Assembly (NCBI GenBank): GCA_021815285.1 | Contig: JAKAHE010000011.1 | Location: 1-18,147, forward strand | Reading direction: 5' to 3' | DNA: 18,147 bases | Source of the DNA: Nitrospirota bacterium | Lineage (GTDB): Bacteria; Nitrospirota; JACRHJ01 | In this document: positions 1 to 8,360 of the stretch, piece by piece | Position numbering within the stretch: position 1 is the stretch's first letter | Layout: each line of letters opens with the position of its first letter | The notes under the pieces: generated by a model | The model's database searches: none | What the model saw: only the letters and a program-made list of their open reading frames with translations | What the model was told of the DNA's origin: nothing | Program-made: the position numbers and the translations under genes

Positions 1-631
1 ATTTCCAAAGCATCTCCTCCGGAAGGAACTCGCCAAGCTTTTGCGCAAACTCGTCAACTACGCCTTTTATGATGGAACGAATCTGCCGGCAGGTAAGGCC
101 GGCAGTAGCCTTGTATATCGGCACGACCCTGCCTGTATGGATTGTCTCGTCTCCTGATTCGTCTATTATTTCATATTCCGGGTTCTCCATGACCGGGCGA
201 TAATGCTTGTATTGGTCCTGCCTCACCAACCCATAGAGTATCACCCGATCGCCTTCATGGAACACCCTCGACATGTACGGCTGGTTGAACCATACCCCGG
301 TTACGGCCCCTGTTTCATCCTTTACGGTCAGTTCAAACAGCTTCATCCGCCGCCTTGGGGTTGTAATATTTCCCGCGAGGATTACCGTTCCGGCAACGGT
401 CTCATATGAGCCGAACGAAACCCGGGCGATTTTCTTTATGTTTCCCCTGTCCTCATACCTGAACGGGAAATAATAAAGGGCGTCTTTTACGGTCTTCACG
501 CCGAGCTTACCAAAAAGCTCTCCGCGCTTCGGCCCGACGCCCTTTAAATACTGAATGGGTTGCGACAGTTCCGGACGATCATCCGCCGGAAGTCTACGCG
601 TGACGGAACCCGCCTTTGTCGTGAGTTCCAT
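1..631 (-). CDS. recG: ATP-dependent DNA helicase RecG, N-terminal part (runs off the window)
   Basis: RecG remodels stalled replication forks and Holliday junctions in the cytoplasm. Only about 210 N-terminal residues are present; the helicase motor lies beyond base 1. Translation from the ATG at 631 reads through to the edge without a stop. It shows the helix-hairpin-helix-like segment IQYLKGVGPKRGELFGKLGV, then DALYYFPFRYEDR, then the OB-fold wedge domain that contacts the fork (AGTVILAGNITTPRRRMKLF, GVWFNQPYMSRVFHEGDRV). This succession is typical of RecG. The gene follows the small CxxC gene with a gap of only 10 bases, so the two are probably co-transcribed. No strong ribosome binding site precedes the ATG, which would fit translational coupling. 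The family call is firm; the start is slightly less certain. Confidence 0.93.
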   Translation of the reverse strand, partial: MELTTKAGSVTRRLPADDRPELSQPIQYLKGVGPKRGELFGKLGVKTVKDALYYFPFRYEDRGNIKKIARVSFGSYETVAGTVILAGNITTPRRRMKLFELTVKDETGAVTGVWFNQPYMSRVFHEGDRVILYGLVRQDQYKHYRPVMENPEYEIIDESGDETIHTGRVVPIYKATAGLTCRQIRSIIKGVVDEFAQKLGEFLPEEMLWK

Positions 632-641
632 TGCTAAATGC

Positions 642-836
642 TTAACTGGCCGCGTTTAAATCCTTCATCAGCGCCTCCACGTCTATCCCGTGGGCATTCG
701 CCCCCTGCTCTATCGTCTCGAAGACTGCCGCGATGCAGCCGACGCATCCCATTCCGTATTTGTGGAACACCTCGCCCGCGTTCGGATTTACCGCCATCGC
801 CTCAGAAAACGACATCTCTTTGGTTATTGCGCCCAT
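642..836 (-). CDS. DUF1858-type small redox-disulfide protein
   Basis: A 64-residue protein of the DUF1858 family, also known as the hybrid-cluster-protein-associated redox disulfide domain. The sequence begins MGAITKEMSFSEAMAVNPNA and carries a CxxC pair in GMGCVGC (Cys31 and Cys34), followed by a helical stretch and the family's GIDVEALMKDLN ending. The domain is thought to act in redox or metal chemistry, but no precise reaction is established and none can be read here. The ATG at 836 is preceded by a GGGGAGG ribosome binding site about ten bases upstream. It is the first gene of a probable two-gene unit with recG and is divergent from rpmB. No hybrid cluster protein gene is visible in the window. 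Confidence 0.85.
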   Translation of the reverse strand: MGAITKEMSFSEAMAVNPNAGEVFHKYGMGCVGCIAAVFETIEQGANAHGIDVEALMKDLNAAS

Positions 837-866
837 TCCTGTTAAATCCTCCCCTCAAAAAATTGC

Positions 867-895
867 TTGCCAACGGTATTTTTGAATGCTATCAT
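867..895 (+). promoter_or_regulatory. Sigma-70-like promoter for rpmB
   Basis: TTGCCA at 867-872 and TATCAT at 890-895 are separated by exactly 17 bases. Each differs from consensus at one position, and the TG at 887-888 gives an extended -10. The predicted transcript starts near 902 and would have a leader of about 35 bases ahead of rpmB. The -10 overlaps that of an opposing promoter. Confidence 0.65.
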
Positions 896-914
896 ACGTT
901 TTCTTTCGTTGCAA
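886..914 (-). promoter_or_regulatory. Opposing promoter candidate for the DUF1858-recG unit
   Basis: On the minus strand TTGCAA (909-914) is followed after 17 bases by TAGCAT (886-891), with an upstream TGA making an extended -10. Each hexamer matches consensus at four of six positions, so it is weaker than the rpmB promoter. Its -10 overlaps the rpmB -10 by two bases, so the two could not be occupied at once. Confidence 0.4.
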
Positions 915-936
915 TATTAAATTTACGGAGGCATAA

Positions 937-1128
937 ATGGCCAGGGCATGTTCGATATGCGGCAAGACTCAGCAGACGGGCAATAACGTCAGCCACGCTA
1001 ACAACAAGACGAACAGAGTATTTAAGCCGAACCTCCAGACCGTGAAGGTGATGGACGGCGGCTCCACAAAGAAGGCTCTGGTCTGCACCCGCTGCATCAG
1101 GTCTGGAAAGGTCAAGAAGGCGATATAG
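937..1128 (+). CDS. rpmB: 50S ribosomal protein L28
   Basis: A 63-residue large-subunit ribosomal protein. The start MARACSICGKTQQTGNNVSH and the following ANNKTNRVFKPNLQ are diagnostic of bacterial L28. Two CxxC pairs (Cys5/Cys8 and Cys50/Cys53) mark this as the zinc-binding form, which some bacteria replace with a cysteine-free paralogue under zinc starvation; no second copy is seen here. GGAGG at 927-931 sits five bases before the ATG. The gene is monocistronic, with its own promoter upstream and a hairpin terminator downstream. Its length is normal for the family. Confidence 0.96.
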   Translation: MARACSICGKTQQTGNNVSHANNKTNRVFKPNLQTVKVMDGGSTKKALVCTRCIRSGKVKKAI

Positions 1129-1171
1129 ATTCGCACTTGCAGGGGCGCAATTAATTGCGTCCGTTAAAATC

Positions 1172-1201
1172 AAAACCCGCTCAATCCTGGGCGGGTTTTT
1201 T
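1172..1201. terminator. Bidirectional Rho-independent terminator between rpmB and ridA
   Basis: The arm AAAACCCGC (1172-1180) pairs with GCGGGTTTT (1191-1199) around a ten-base loop. A T-run follows on the plus strand, and the flanking A-run gives a T-rich tract on the minus strand. It sits between convergent genes and can end transcription from both sides. A perfect 14-base palindrome at 1146-1159, centred on TTAA, lies just upstream and may be an accessory hairpin. Confidence 0.85.
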
Positions 1202-1225
1202 ATTGCTTTACCGCTATTTAAAAAT

Positions 1226-1618
1226 TCATCCCTCCCGCTTCTTATACGCCACAGCCTCTATTTCTATAGCCACGTCTTTCGGAAGGCGCCCGACTTCGAC
1301 AGCCGCGCGGGCGGGCGGGTTATCGCCGAAAAATCGCGCGTATACCTCGTTCACGCGGATTAAATCGTCCATAAGCTCAAGGTAGACGGTAGTTTTTATC
1401 ACGTCGTCAAGGTCCATCCCGTTGTCCTGGAGGATGTTGCGGATGTTCACGAGGATGCGCTCCGTCTGCTCCTGTATATGCGCGAAGACCACCTCGCCCG
1501 TCTCCGGGTTAATGGGAATCTGGCCGGAGATAAAAATAAAATCCCCCGCTCGCACCGCCTGGGAATATGCGCCTATCGCGGCTGGTCCGCGCGGCGACTT
1601 GATTATCTCGCGTGGCAT
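1226..1618 (-). CDS. ridA: RidA family reactive enamine/imine deaminase
   Basis: A 130-residue member of the YjgF/YER057c/UK114 family. RidA hydrolyses 2-aminoacrylate and related enamines and imines released by PLP enzymes, protecting the cell from damage. Family signatures visible are GPAAIGAYSQAV near the N-terminus, FISGQIPINPETGEV (residues 29-43), and the C-terminal PARAAVEVGRLPKDVAIEIEA, which includes Arg104, the expected carboxylate-binding arginine, and the acidic residues after it. The ATG is preceded by AGGAG, which overlaps the stop codon of rel eight bases upstream, so this is the last gene of the secD-secF-recJ-rel-ridA unit. It faces rpmB across a shared terminator. Confidence 0.95.
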   Translation of the reverse strand: MPREIIKSPRGPAAIGAYSQAVRAGDFIFISGQIPINPETGEVVFAHIQEQTERILVNIRNILQDNGMDLDDVIKTTVYLELMDDLIRVNEVYARFFGDNPPARAAVEVGRLPKDVAIEIEAVAYKKREG

Positions 1619-1626
1619 AAAGGCTC

Positions 1627-3783
1627 CTATCCCGTCTTCACACGCTTCACGTTAATCACGCCGTCCACCTGGTTTATCTTCTTTATCACTCGGCCCAGGT
1701 GTTCGGTATCGGTTATTTCGATGGTAAAGTTCAGGCTCGCGCGCTTGTCCTCGGTCGTGGAAATCTCGGCGCTTGAAATATTGGAATCCGCGGCGGCTAT
1801 GGCCGTGGAGACGTTCGCCAGAAGCCCCGGCTTGTCCACCGTCGCCACGGAAATCTTTGCCGGATACATTATCGGGTGTTCCGTGTCCCATTCCACAGGT
1901 ATCATCCTGTCCCGCTCGGATTCGAGATCTATAACATTGGCGCATTCCGCAGAGTGTATTGATACGCCCCGCCCACGTGTAATGAAGCCAACTATTTTGT
2001 CGCCGGGGACGGGATTGCAGCACTTCGAGAAGTGTATCATTATGTCATCGACACCTTTTATCCGGACTCCCTTGTCCTTCTTCGGGACGATTTTCCTGGC
2101 GACCTTCCGGAGTATGGATTCGTCTCTTTTTTCCTCGGTAACGGCTTCTTCAGGGAGTATCGGAAGTATCGCCTGGCGCGCGGATATTTTGCCGAATCCT
2201 ATCTCGCTGTATAGTTCGTCCAGGTCCTCTACCTTCGCCGCCTCGATTATGTGGCCGATGTCCGGGGATTTGTAAAGCTTCTGCGGGTTAATGTCCCTCT
2301 TCTTAAGCTCTTTTTCAAGAAGGTCCCGGCCAAGCTCTATGCTCTGTTTTTCCTCTTCCTGCTTGAGCCAGTGGCGTATTCTCGTCTTTGCCTTGGATGT
2401 CTTTACGAACTTCAGCCAGTCCCGCGACGGGAAGTGCCCGGGTTGAGTGACAATCTCAACGGTATCGCCCGTCTGCAACTCGTGCCGGATAGGCACCATC
2501 TTCCCGTTTACGCGCGCGCCCACGCACTGGTTACCGACGTCCGTATGGATGCTGTAGGCGAGGTCTACAGGCGTTGATCCCTTGGCAAGCTCCTTCACAT
2601 CGCCCCTTGGAGTAAATACGTATACCACCTCCGGGAAGAGGTCTACCTTCACGGTATCGAGGAACTCCTTCGAGTCCGTCAACTCCTTCTGATATTCCAC
2701 AAGTTGACGCAGCCAGGAAAATCTCTTCTCATCCACCTCGGCAATGCGCCCTTTTTCCTTGTACTGCCAGTGCGCCGCGATACCTTCCTCGGCCACCCTG
2801 TGCATCTCTTCCGTGCGTATCTGGAACTCCACCCGCTCGCCCTTGGGGCCGATGACAGTGGTGTGAAGCGACTGGTATAGGTTGGATTTCGGCACGCCTA
2901 TAAAGTCCTTGAACCGCCCCGGCACAGGCAGCCACAGCGAATGTATCATGCCGAGTATGGCATAGCAGTCCGCCTTTGTATCCGTTATGATGCGGAGCGC
3001 GCTGATGTCGTACATCTCGTCCACGGTGATGCCCTGTTTCAGCATTTTCTGGTAAATGCTATAGTAGTGCTTCGGCCTGCCGAGGACGCGGCCTGGCAAG
3101 CCGGCCTTTTCCATATGCGCCCTGACAATTGCTATAAGTTCGTTTATGTAGGCTTCGCGTTCCTCGCGCCTTAAATTTATCCGGTGAACCAGCTCGTCGT
3201 AAACCTCAGGCTCAAGGTATTTCAGGCACAGGTCCTCAAGCTCCCATTTTATCCGGCCAAGCCCCAGGCGGTTGGCAAGCGGCGCATAAATGTCCAGCGT
3301 CTCCTGGGCGATTGCCTTTTTGCGCTCGGGTTTCAAATGCTCAAGCGTCCTCATGTTATGGAGGCGGTCGGCAAGCTTTATCAGTATGACACGGATGTCC
3401 CTGGACATCGCAAGTATCATCTTGCGGAAGTTCTCGGCCTGGGCCTCCTCACGCGTTCTGAACTCTATCCGGGCCATTTTTGTCAGGCCGTCAACTATCG
3501 ATGCGACCTCGTCTCCGAAATATTCGGCAATCTCTTCTACGGTCGTATCCGTATCCTCGACCGTATCGTGCAGGAGCCCGCATGCGACGGTTATGTAGTC
3601 GAGCTTCAGCTCGGCAAGAATCCCGGCGACTTCTATCGGATGAACAAGATACGGCTCCCCTGAGAGCCGGCTTGCGCCCTGGTGCACCTTGGCGGAAAAG
3701 ACATACGCCATCCGCAGGAAGTCAAGGTCCGCCTCCGGCTGATAGCCCTGGATCTTCTCCAGTATGTCCTCGAACCTCAGCAT
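1627..3783 (-). CDS. rel: Bifunctional (p)ppGpp synthetase/hydrolase, RelA/SpoT family
   Basis: A 718-residue long RSH protein that makes and degrades the alarmone (p)ppGpp. Domains in order are: the HD hydrolase, with the HDTVED motif at residues 72-77 intact, so hydrolysis is expected; the synthetase, with GRPKHYYSIYQKM (235-247) and RFKD at 290-293, the RxKD form typical of bifunctional enzymes rather than the ExDD of RelA-only synthetases; TGS at about 385-445; a conserved-cysteine region with CC at 588-589 plus His610 and Cys614; and a C-terminal ACT domain at about 645-716. Length is normal. The ATG at 3783 overlaps the end of recJ by seven bases, which implies coupling. It is probably the only long RSH of this genome, but the window cannot show that. 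Confidence 0.97.
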   Translation of the reverse strand: MLRFEDILEKIQGYQPEADLDFLRMAYVFSAKVHQGASRLSGEPYLVHPIEVAGILAELKLDYITVACGLLHDTVEDTDTTVEEIAEYFGDEVASIVDGLTKMARIEFRTREEAQAENFRKMILAMSRDIRVILIKLADRLHNMRTLEHLKPERKKAIAQETLDIYAPLANRLGLGRIKWELEDLCLKYLEPEVYDELVHRINLRREEREAYINELIAIVRAHMEKAGLPGRVLGRPKHYYSIYQKMLKQGITVDEMYDISALRIITDTKADCYAILGMIHSLWLPVPGRFKDFIGVPKSNLYQSLHTTVIGPKGERVEFQIRTEEMHRVAEEGIAAHWQYKEKGRIAEVDEKRFSWLRQLVEYQKELTDSKEFLDTVKVDLFPEVVYVFTPRGDVKELAKGSTPVDLAYSIHTDVGNQCVGARVNGKMVPIRHELQTGDTVEIVTQPGHFPSRDWLKFVKTSKAKTRIRHWLKQEEEKQSIELGRDLLEKELKKRDINPQKLYKSPDIGHIIEAAKVEDLDELYSEIGFGKISARQAILPILPEEAVTEEKRDESILRKVARKIVPKKDKGVRIKGVDDIMIHFSKCCNPVPGDKIVGFITRGRGVSIHSAECANVIDLESERDRMIPVEWDTEHPIMYPAKISVATVDKPGLLANVSTAIAAADSNISSAEISTTEDKRASLNFTIEITDTEHLGRVIKKINQVDGVINVKRVKTG

Positions 3784-5501
3784 TGCCTGAAATGAATGTC
3801 CCTGACGTTAAGCTGGAGCGTGCTTTCTCCCTGCCACTCGGAAGCGGACAGGGCAAATGCGGCATTTATGAAGACCTTCTTCATGGCAAGGCCCTGGTAG
3901 CGCTCGCCCATGTTGAAGGCGATGGAGTTCATGGCAAATCCGTCCTGGGAAAGCTTCATACGGACGTGGTTTTTCCCGACTATCTTCGGATACATTACCT
4001 GCAACGGGCCGCTCTCGAATACCGGCTCAGGGTTGGCAGGTCCGAAAGGCGAGACGGACTTTATCTCGGAATAAACCTTCCAGTCCAGGTCCTTAAGCCT
4101 CACCTCGCTGTCTATCCTGAGCCACGGCACAAAATCCTCCGGTGTCAATGTGTTCTTTACCGCCTCCTCGAATTTCTCCTTGAAACGCCCGAAATTTTCC
4201 TTTTTCAAGGAAAGACCGGCGGCAAATTTATGTCCGCCGAACGCTTCGAGGAGGTCTCTGCACCGTTCCAGACCCTGATAGAGATTGTAACCCGGAATAC
4301 CCCTCGCAGAACCTTTCCCGGTCTCGCCCGCCATTGAAACCAATATCGTTGGGCGATAGAACTCCTCTACAAGCCTTGAAGCTACAATGCCTATCACACC
4401 CTGGTGCCATTCGCTTGAATGAAGGACTATTGAGCAATAATTATAATCCGGGGCGCACACTATCATAGACCTGGCGTCATCCAGTATTTTTTCCTCAATC
4501 TCCTGGCGTTCGCGGTTCATCGCCTCGAGGTCATGCGCAATTTCTGTCGCCTCTTCCGGGTCGTCTGTCAGGAGAAGCCTGACGCCGGCCCCTGCCTCCC
4601 CAAGCCTTCCTGAGGCGTTAAGCCTGGGAGCCATCTGATAGCCAATCGTGCCCACGCTTAAATTATCTTCTCTTACCAGGGCCACCTCTTTAAGCTTCTG
4701 AATACCTGCCCTGCCTGATTCCTTCAGGACTTTCAGCCCGTGCTTCACAAGTATCCTGTTCTCGCCCCTGAGCGGCACCACGTCCGCAACCGTTCCCAGG
4801 GCCACAATGTCAAGATATTTCAGAAGCGATACATCCAGGCCCGGCCCTGCCTTGTCCTTGCCGGCCAACCCGGCATTTATCGCCTGGACGAGCTTCAAGG
4901 CAATCCCAACCCCGGCAAGCCCCTTGAACGGGTATTCACAGCCCGGCAGGCGAGGATTGACCACAGCCAGGGCTTCAGGAATAGTTTCCGGCGGTTCGTG
5001 GTGGTCGGTTATGATTACATCAAGCCCCATCGCCCTCGCCACCCTCAACTCAGTCACCGAAGAGATTCCGCAGTCTACGGTTACGACAAGCGAAGCCCCC
5101 GCGGCCTTAATTTTTTCAAGGGCGCCGATGGTTATCCCGTAGCCCTCTTCGAGCCTCCTGGGGATATGATATTCTGCCTTTTTGCCTATGTCCTGGAAAA
5201 ACCTTACGAGGAGGGATGTTGCGGTAATTCCGTCGGCGTCGTAGTCTCCGTAAACGAATATCGTCTCGTCGCTTCTGATGGCATGGATTATTCTCCGGAC
5301 GGCCTTTTCCATGTCCGGAAGAAGGAATGGTTCGTGCAGGTCCTCAAACGATGAACGCAGGAACCTTTCGGCATGTTCGATACCGGTTATACCCCTATTG
5401 ACAAGAATTTTTGCAACGGTGTGAGATATACCCATCCCGGAGCAAAGGGCCTCCGTAACCGAATGAGGCGCCTCCTGCCTTATCCACCGCTTTTCCAGCA
5501 A
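3777..5501 (-). CDS. recJ: Single-stranded-DNA-specific exonuclease RecJ
   Basis: A 574-residue 5'-3' single-strand exonuclease that acts in recombination and mismatch and base-excision repair. The DHH phosphoesterase motifs are intact: VYGDYDADGIT (83-93), TVDCGISS (141-148) and ITDHHEPP (164-171). The DHHA1 region carries GGHKFAAG near residue 400, and a C-terminal OB-fold-like part follows. Length is typical. The start is TTG at 5501. GGGAGA lies six bases before it, and the upstream in-frame codons run back to the secF stop without an ATG. The gap to secF is 21 bases. An alternative Met at residue 23 would remove conserved N-terminal sequence. Confidence 0.96.
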   Translation of the reverse strand: MLEKRWIRQEAPHSVTEALCSGMGISHTVAKILVNRGITGIEHAERFLRSSFEDLHEPFLLPDMEKAVRRIIHAIRSDETIFVYGDYDADGITATSLLVRFFQDIGKKAEYHIPRRLEEGYGITIGALEKIKAAGASLVVTVDCGISSVTELRVARAMGLDVIITDHHEPPETIPEALAVVNPRLPGCEYPFKGLAGVGIALKLVQAINAGLAGKDKAGPGLDVSLLKYLDIVALGTVADVVPLRGENRILVKHGLKVLKESGRAGIQKLKEVALVREDNLSVGTIGYQMAPRLNASGRLGEAGAGVRLLLTDDPEEATEIAHDLEAMNRERQEIEEKILDDARSMIVCAPDYNYCSIVLHSSEWHQGVIGIVASRLVEEFYRPTILVSMAGETGKGSARGIPGYNLYQGLERCRDLLEAFGGHKFAAGLSLKKENFGRFKEKFEEAVKNTLTPEDFVPWLRIDSEVRLKDLDWKVYSEIKSVSPFGPANPEPVFESGPLQVMYPKIVGKNHVRMKLSQDGFAMNSIAFNMGERYQGLAMKKVFINAAFALSASEWQGESTLQLNVRDIHFRQC

Positions 5502-5522
5502 CTCTTGTCTCCCGGTATCGGC

Positions 5523-6665
5523 TTATGCCTTGGCCCTCGCTTTTTTGCCTTTTTTGCCTTTTGCTGATTTGCCCTTGCGACTGGGCTGGGCGGATGCAGA
5601 CTGGTCCGAAGCGGAGGTATTCAGCTCGGCAACCGGCTGGCCGGCTTCGGACATCGCGGTTTTTTTAACGGTGGATTGGGATGCCGTCAGGCCTGCTGGA
5701 GCGGCTGCAAGGCTTTTCGCGCCTTCTCTGGCCGGCTGTTTGGTGAGCATGGACACCTTTATGAGGCGGCTCCCCTTCTTGCCTCTCCAGACGTAGAGTA
5801 TGGGGCTTGCCACGAATACCGAGGAGTATGTGCCTACGACGACGCCGCAGAGCATGGCGAAAGCGAAGTCGTGCAGGACCTGTCCGCCAAATATAAAAAG
5901 CGAGAGCACAGCCAGGAAAACTGTGAGCGACGTGACAACTGTCCTGGAAAGGACTTCATTGATGGAAAGGTTTATTATATCCATCAGCCCCTCCTTCTGC
6001 CGCATCTTGAGGTTCTCCCTTATCCTGTCGAACACGACTACGGTATCCGTGAGAGAATAGCCGGCGAGCGTCAGAAGCGCTGTTACGACAAGTAGTGTTA
6101 TTTCCTTGTGCAGGATGAAGAACACGCCGAGCACCGCAAGCACGTCGTGCAGAGTGGCGACGGTTGCGGCTATGCCGAATTTCCATTCAAACCGAAACCA
6201 GATATAGATTATGATGCCGGCAAAGGACAGTATTATGGCCCAGAGAGCCGTGGTCTGGAGCGATTTGCCGATTGTAGGCCCTATCGCGGAGCTCGAATCC
6301 ACGCGGCTCGGGTTGCCCGGAAAGGCATTTGTAAACGCTGCCTGTATGCGGCCTATCACCTGCTCCACCGGAACATTCAGTTTTTTAACGCGGACAAAGA
6401 GCTTGGTCTTGTCCGTAAAAGATTGAATCTCCGCGTCCCTGAAACCGGCGGCGTCCAGCGCCGCTCTCGCCTTTTCAAGCTGCACAGGCTTGGCAAAAAC
6501 AAGGTTTGCGGACGCCCCGCCCACAAAATCGATTCCCATGTTCGCCCTGCCCAATGCTATCATCACAAGACAGATAATGCCGAGCGACGACAGGACAAGG
6601 GATATGCCGAACGCTATCTTCCTTAAGCCAAGGAAGTCGATGTTGGTTTTTTTGATAAGTTCCAT
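5523..6665 (-). CDS. secF: Protein translocase subunit SecF with a lysine/alanine-rich C-terminal tail
   Basis: SecF works with SecD in the inner membrane, using the proton gradient to drive the late steps of Sec-dependent export. The protein has 380 residues: TM1 at about 17-37, the MGIDFVGGASANLVF segment (43-57), a periplasmic domain, then five TM helices at about 140-295, including the conserved AGYSLTDTVVVFDRIREN (201-218). Family members are usually nearer 300 residues. The extra roughly 75 residues (305-380) form a low-complexity, Ala/Ser-rich tail ending in a run dominated by Lys, Gly and Ala. The ATG has a GGAGG nine bases upstream. It lies 18 bases after secD and 21 before recJ. Confidence 0.96.
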   Translation of the reverse strand: MELIKKTNIDFLGLRKIAFGISLVLSSLGIICLVMIALGRANMGIDFVGGASANLVFAKPVQLEKARAALDAAGFRDAEIQSFTDKTKLFVRVKKLNVPVEQVIGRIQAAFTNAFPGNPSRVDSSSAIGPTIGKSLQTTALWAIILSFAGIIIYIWFRFEWKFGIAATVATLHDVLAVLGVFFILHKEITLLVVTALLTLAGYSLTDTVVVFDRIRENLKMRQKEGLMDIINLSINEVLSRTVVTSLTVFLAVLSLFIFGGQVLHDFAFAMLCGVVVGTYSSVFVASPILYVWRGKKGSRLIKVSMLTKQPAREGAKSLAAAPAGLTASQSTVKKTAMSEAGQPVAELNTSASDQSASAQPSRKGKSAKGKKGKKARAKA

Positions 6666-6683
6666 TTAAAAAAGCCTCCGGAT

Positions 6684-8315
6684 TTATATGCTTAACTTTT
6701 CGAGTTTTTTCCTGGATGTCCAAAGGTCGAACACGACCTTGGTCCCGACAAGCGCGGTGAAGAGATTAATCATTATACCCAGGGACAGAGACACCGCAAA
6801 ACCCTTTATCGGCCCCGTGCCGAACTGGAAGAGCACCGCCGCCGTAATAAGCGTTGTCACGTGAGAGTCGAGAACCGTTGTGAATGCCTTGTTGTAGCCG
6901 CCGTCTATCGCCGCGCGGACGGTCTTGCCAGTGCGCAGTTCCTCGCGTATCCTCTCGAATATCAGGACGTTTGAGTCAACACCCATGCCGATGGTAAGCA
7001 GGATTCCCGCAAGGCCGGGCAGGGTCAGGGTAGCGTTCAGGAGCGCCAGTGCGCCTATCAGGACGATGACGTTAAGTATCACTGCGAAGTCCGCTATCAC
7101 GCCGGAGAGCCCGTAATATACCGCCATGAATATTACCACCAGGAGCGTCCCGAGTATTATCGCCTTTTTCCCGGCCTGTATGGAGTCGCTGCCAAGAGTC
7201 GGGCCTACGGTAAGGTTCTGTAGCGGCTTCAGGGGCGCGGGGAGCGCGCCGGCGCGGAGCACGATGGCCAGGTCCTTGGCCTCGGCCTCGGTAAAGTTGC
7301 CGCTTATAGACCCGCTTCCTCCGCTTATCCTCTCCCGTATTACAGGAGCGGAATAGACGTTGTTATCGAGTATTATGGCCATCCTCTTCCCGACATTGGC
7401 CGCCGTGGCCTGGTCGAATATTCTTGCGCCGGTAGGATCAAGCTTGAAATCAACCTCCGCCTCTTTTGTGCGGGGACTGATGCCCATCCGCGCCTCCTGG
7501 AGGACATCGCCCGTCATTATGGCGTCCTTCTTCACGAGATACGGCCTTTTGGATATTGCGCCGGTGGAGTGGTCAACTATGCGCTGGAAGAGTATCTCGT
7601 CGCCTGCTGGAATTTTATCCTTGTACTGCGCCAGGACAGAATCCGCATCGGATGCCGGGATGCTGTCCGGGAGCGGCGGCGTGAGCTGCGTCGTTTCATC
7701 GAGCATCTTGAACTCGAGCTGGGCGGTCTTGCCGATGAGGTCGAGCGCCCTCTGCGTGTCCTTCACGCCGGGAAGCTGGATGAGTATCTGGTCCGTGCCC
7801 TGCTGAACTATAACCGGCTCCGCCACGCCGAACTGGTCGATCCTGTTCCTTATCGTCTCGACAGCCTGTGTGACGGCGTTTTTCTTTATCCTCTCGACCT
7901 CGGCATTCTTCAGGGCGAAAACGACTTTGTTCCCCTCCTGGGAAATCTTATCCAATACCCCAAGATCGCTTGCAATGGAGAGTAATTTATCCATGTCTGC
8001 CGGGTTCTGAATGTCCGCCTCGATGGTAGTGGGAGATGTCTGTTTCACGCCCGCAAGCGCGATTTTCTTGTCCGCCGCCTCGTTGCTTATGCTGCCCGCC
8101 AGGCGCCCGGTGAAGGACTCGACGGCCTTGTCCGACTCTACCTGGTATATGAGGTGCATGCCGCCCTGAAGGTCGAGCCCCAGGTTAATCTTGTTGCCCG
8201 GCCACCACGTTGGAAGGCTTCCACGCACATCGGGCAGGCTGGGCAGGAATATAATAAGCGCGGTGACAACTACCGCCGCGACCAGTATCATCCTCCACAT
8301 AAGGCTTTTGTTCAT
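6684..8315 (-). CDS. secD: Protein translocase subunit SecD
   Basis: A 543-residue partner of SecF. The N-terminal TM helix (about 9-27) is followed by NLGLDLQGGMHLIYQVE, the SecD P1-base region. A large periplasmic domain comes next, then the C-terminal TM block with GMGVDSNVLIFERIREE, whose Asp and Arg are the conserved residues of the proton path. The reading frame opens at a GTG at 8327, but that codon is part of the sequence GGAGGTG, which is better read as the ribosome binding site for the ATG at 8315; I chose that ATG. It is the first gene of secD-secF-recJ-rel-ridA. No yajC is seen directly upstream, although yajC often precedes secD. Confidence 0.96.
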   Translation of the reverse strand: MNKSLMWRMILVAAVVVTALIIFLPSLPDVRGSLPTWWPGNKINLGLDLQGGMHLIYQVESDKAVESFTGRLAGSISNEAADKKIALAGVKQTSPTTIEADIQNPADMDKLLSIASDLGVLDKISQEGNKVVFALKNAEVERIKKNAVTQAVETIRNRIDQFGVAEPVIVQQGTDQILIQLPGVKDTQRALDLIGKTAQLEFKMLDETTQLTPPLPDSIPASDADSVLAQYKDKIPAGDEILFQRIVDHSTGAISKRPYLVKKDAIMTGDVLQEARMGISPRTKEAEVDFKLDPTGARIFDQATAANVGKRMAIILDNNVYSAPVIRERISGGSGSISGNFTEAEAKDLAIVLRAGALPAPLKPLQNLTVGPTLGSDSIQAGKKAIILGTLLVVIFMAVYYGLSGVIADFAVILNVIVLIGALALLNATLTLPGLAGILLTIGMGVDSNVLIFERIREELRTGKTVRAAIDGGYNKAFTTVLDSHVTTLITAAVLFQFGTGPIKGFAVSLSLGIMINLFTALVGTKVVFDLWTSRKKLEKLSI

Positions 8316-8360
8316 AAAGGGAAACACCTCCGGTTTTTAAGATTATGGCCCGAAAGGTTT

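Noticed and set aside
1478..2275. Long plus-strand frame of 265 codons opposite ridA and rel
   Set aside because: It is antisense to two well-recognised genes, its translation resembles no family and is low-complexity Ser/Ile-rich, and it has no ribosome binding site.
3480..4337. Plus-strand frame of 285 codons opposite rel and recJ
   Set aside because: It is a shadow of two real genes, crosses their junction, and its translation is compositionally unlike a protein.
8315..8327. GTG at 8327 as the secD start
   Set aside because: The GTG is part of the GGAGGTG ribosome binding site for the ATG at 8315.
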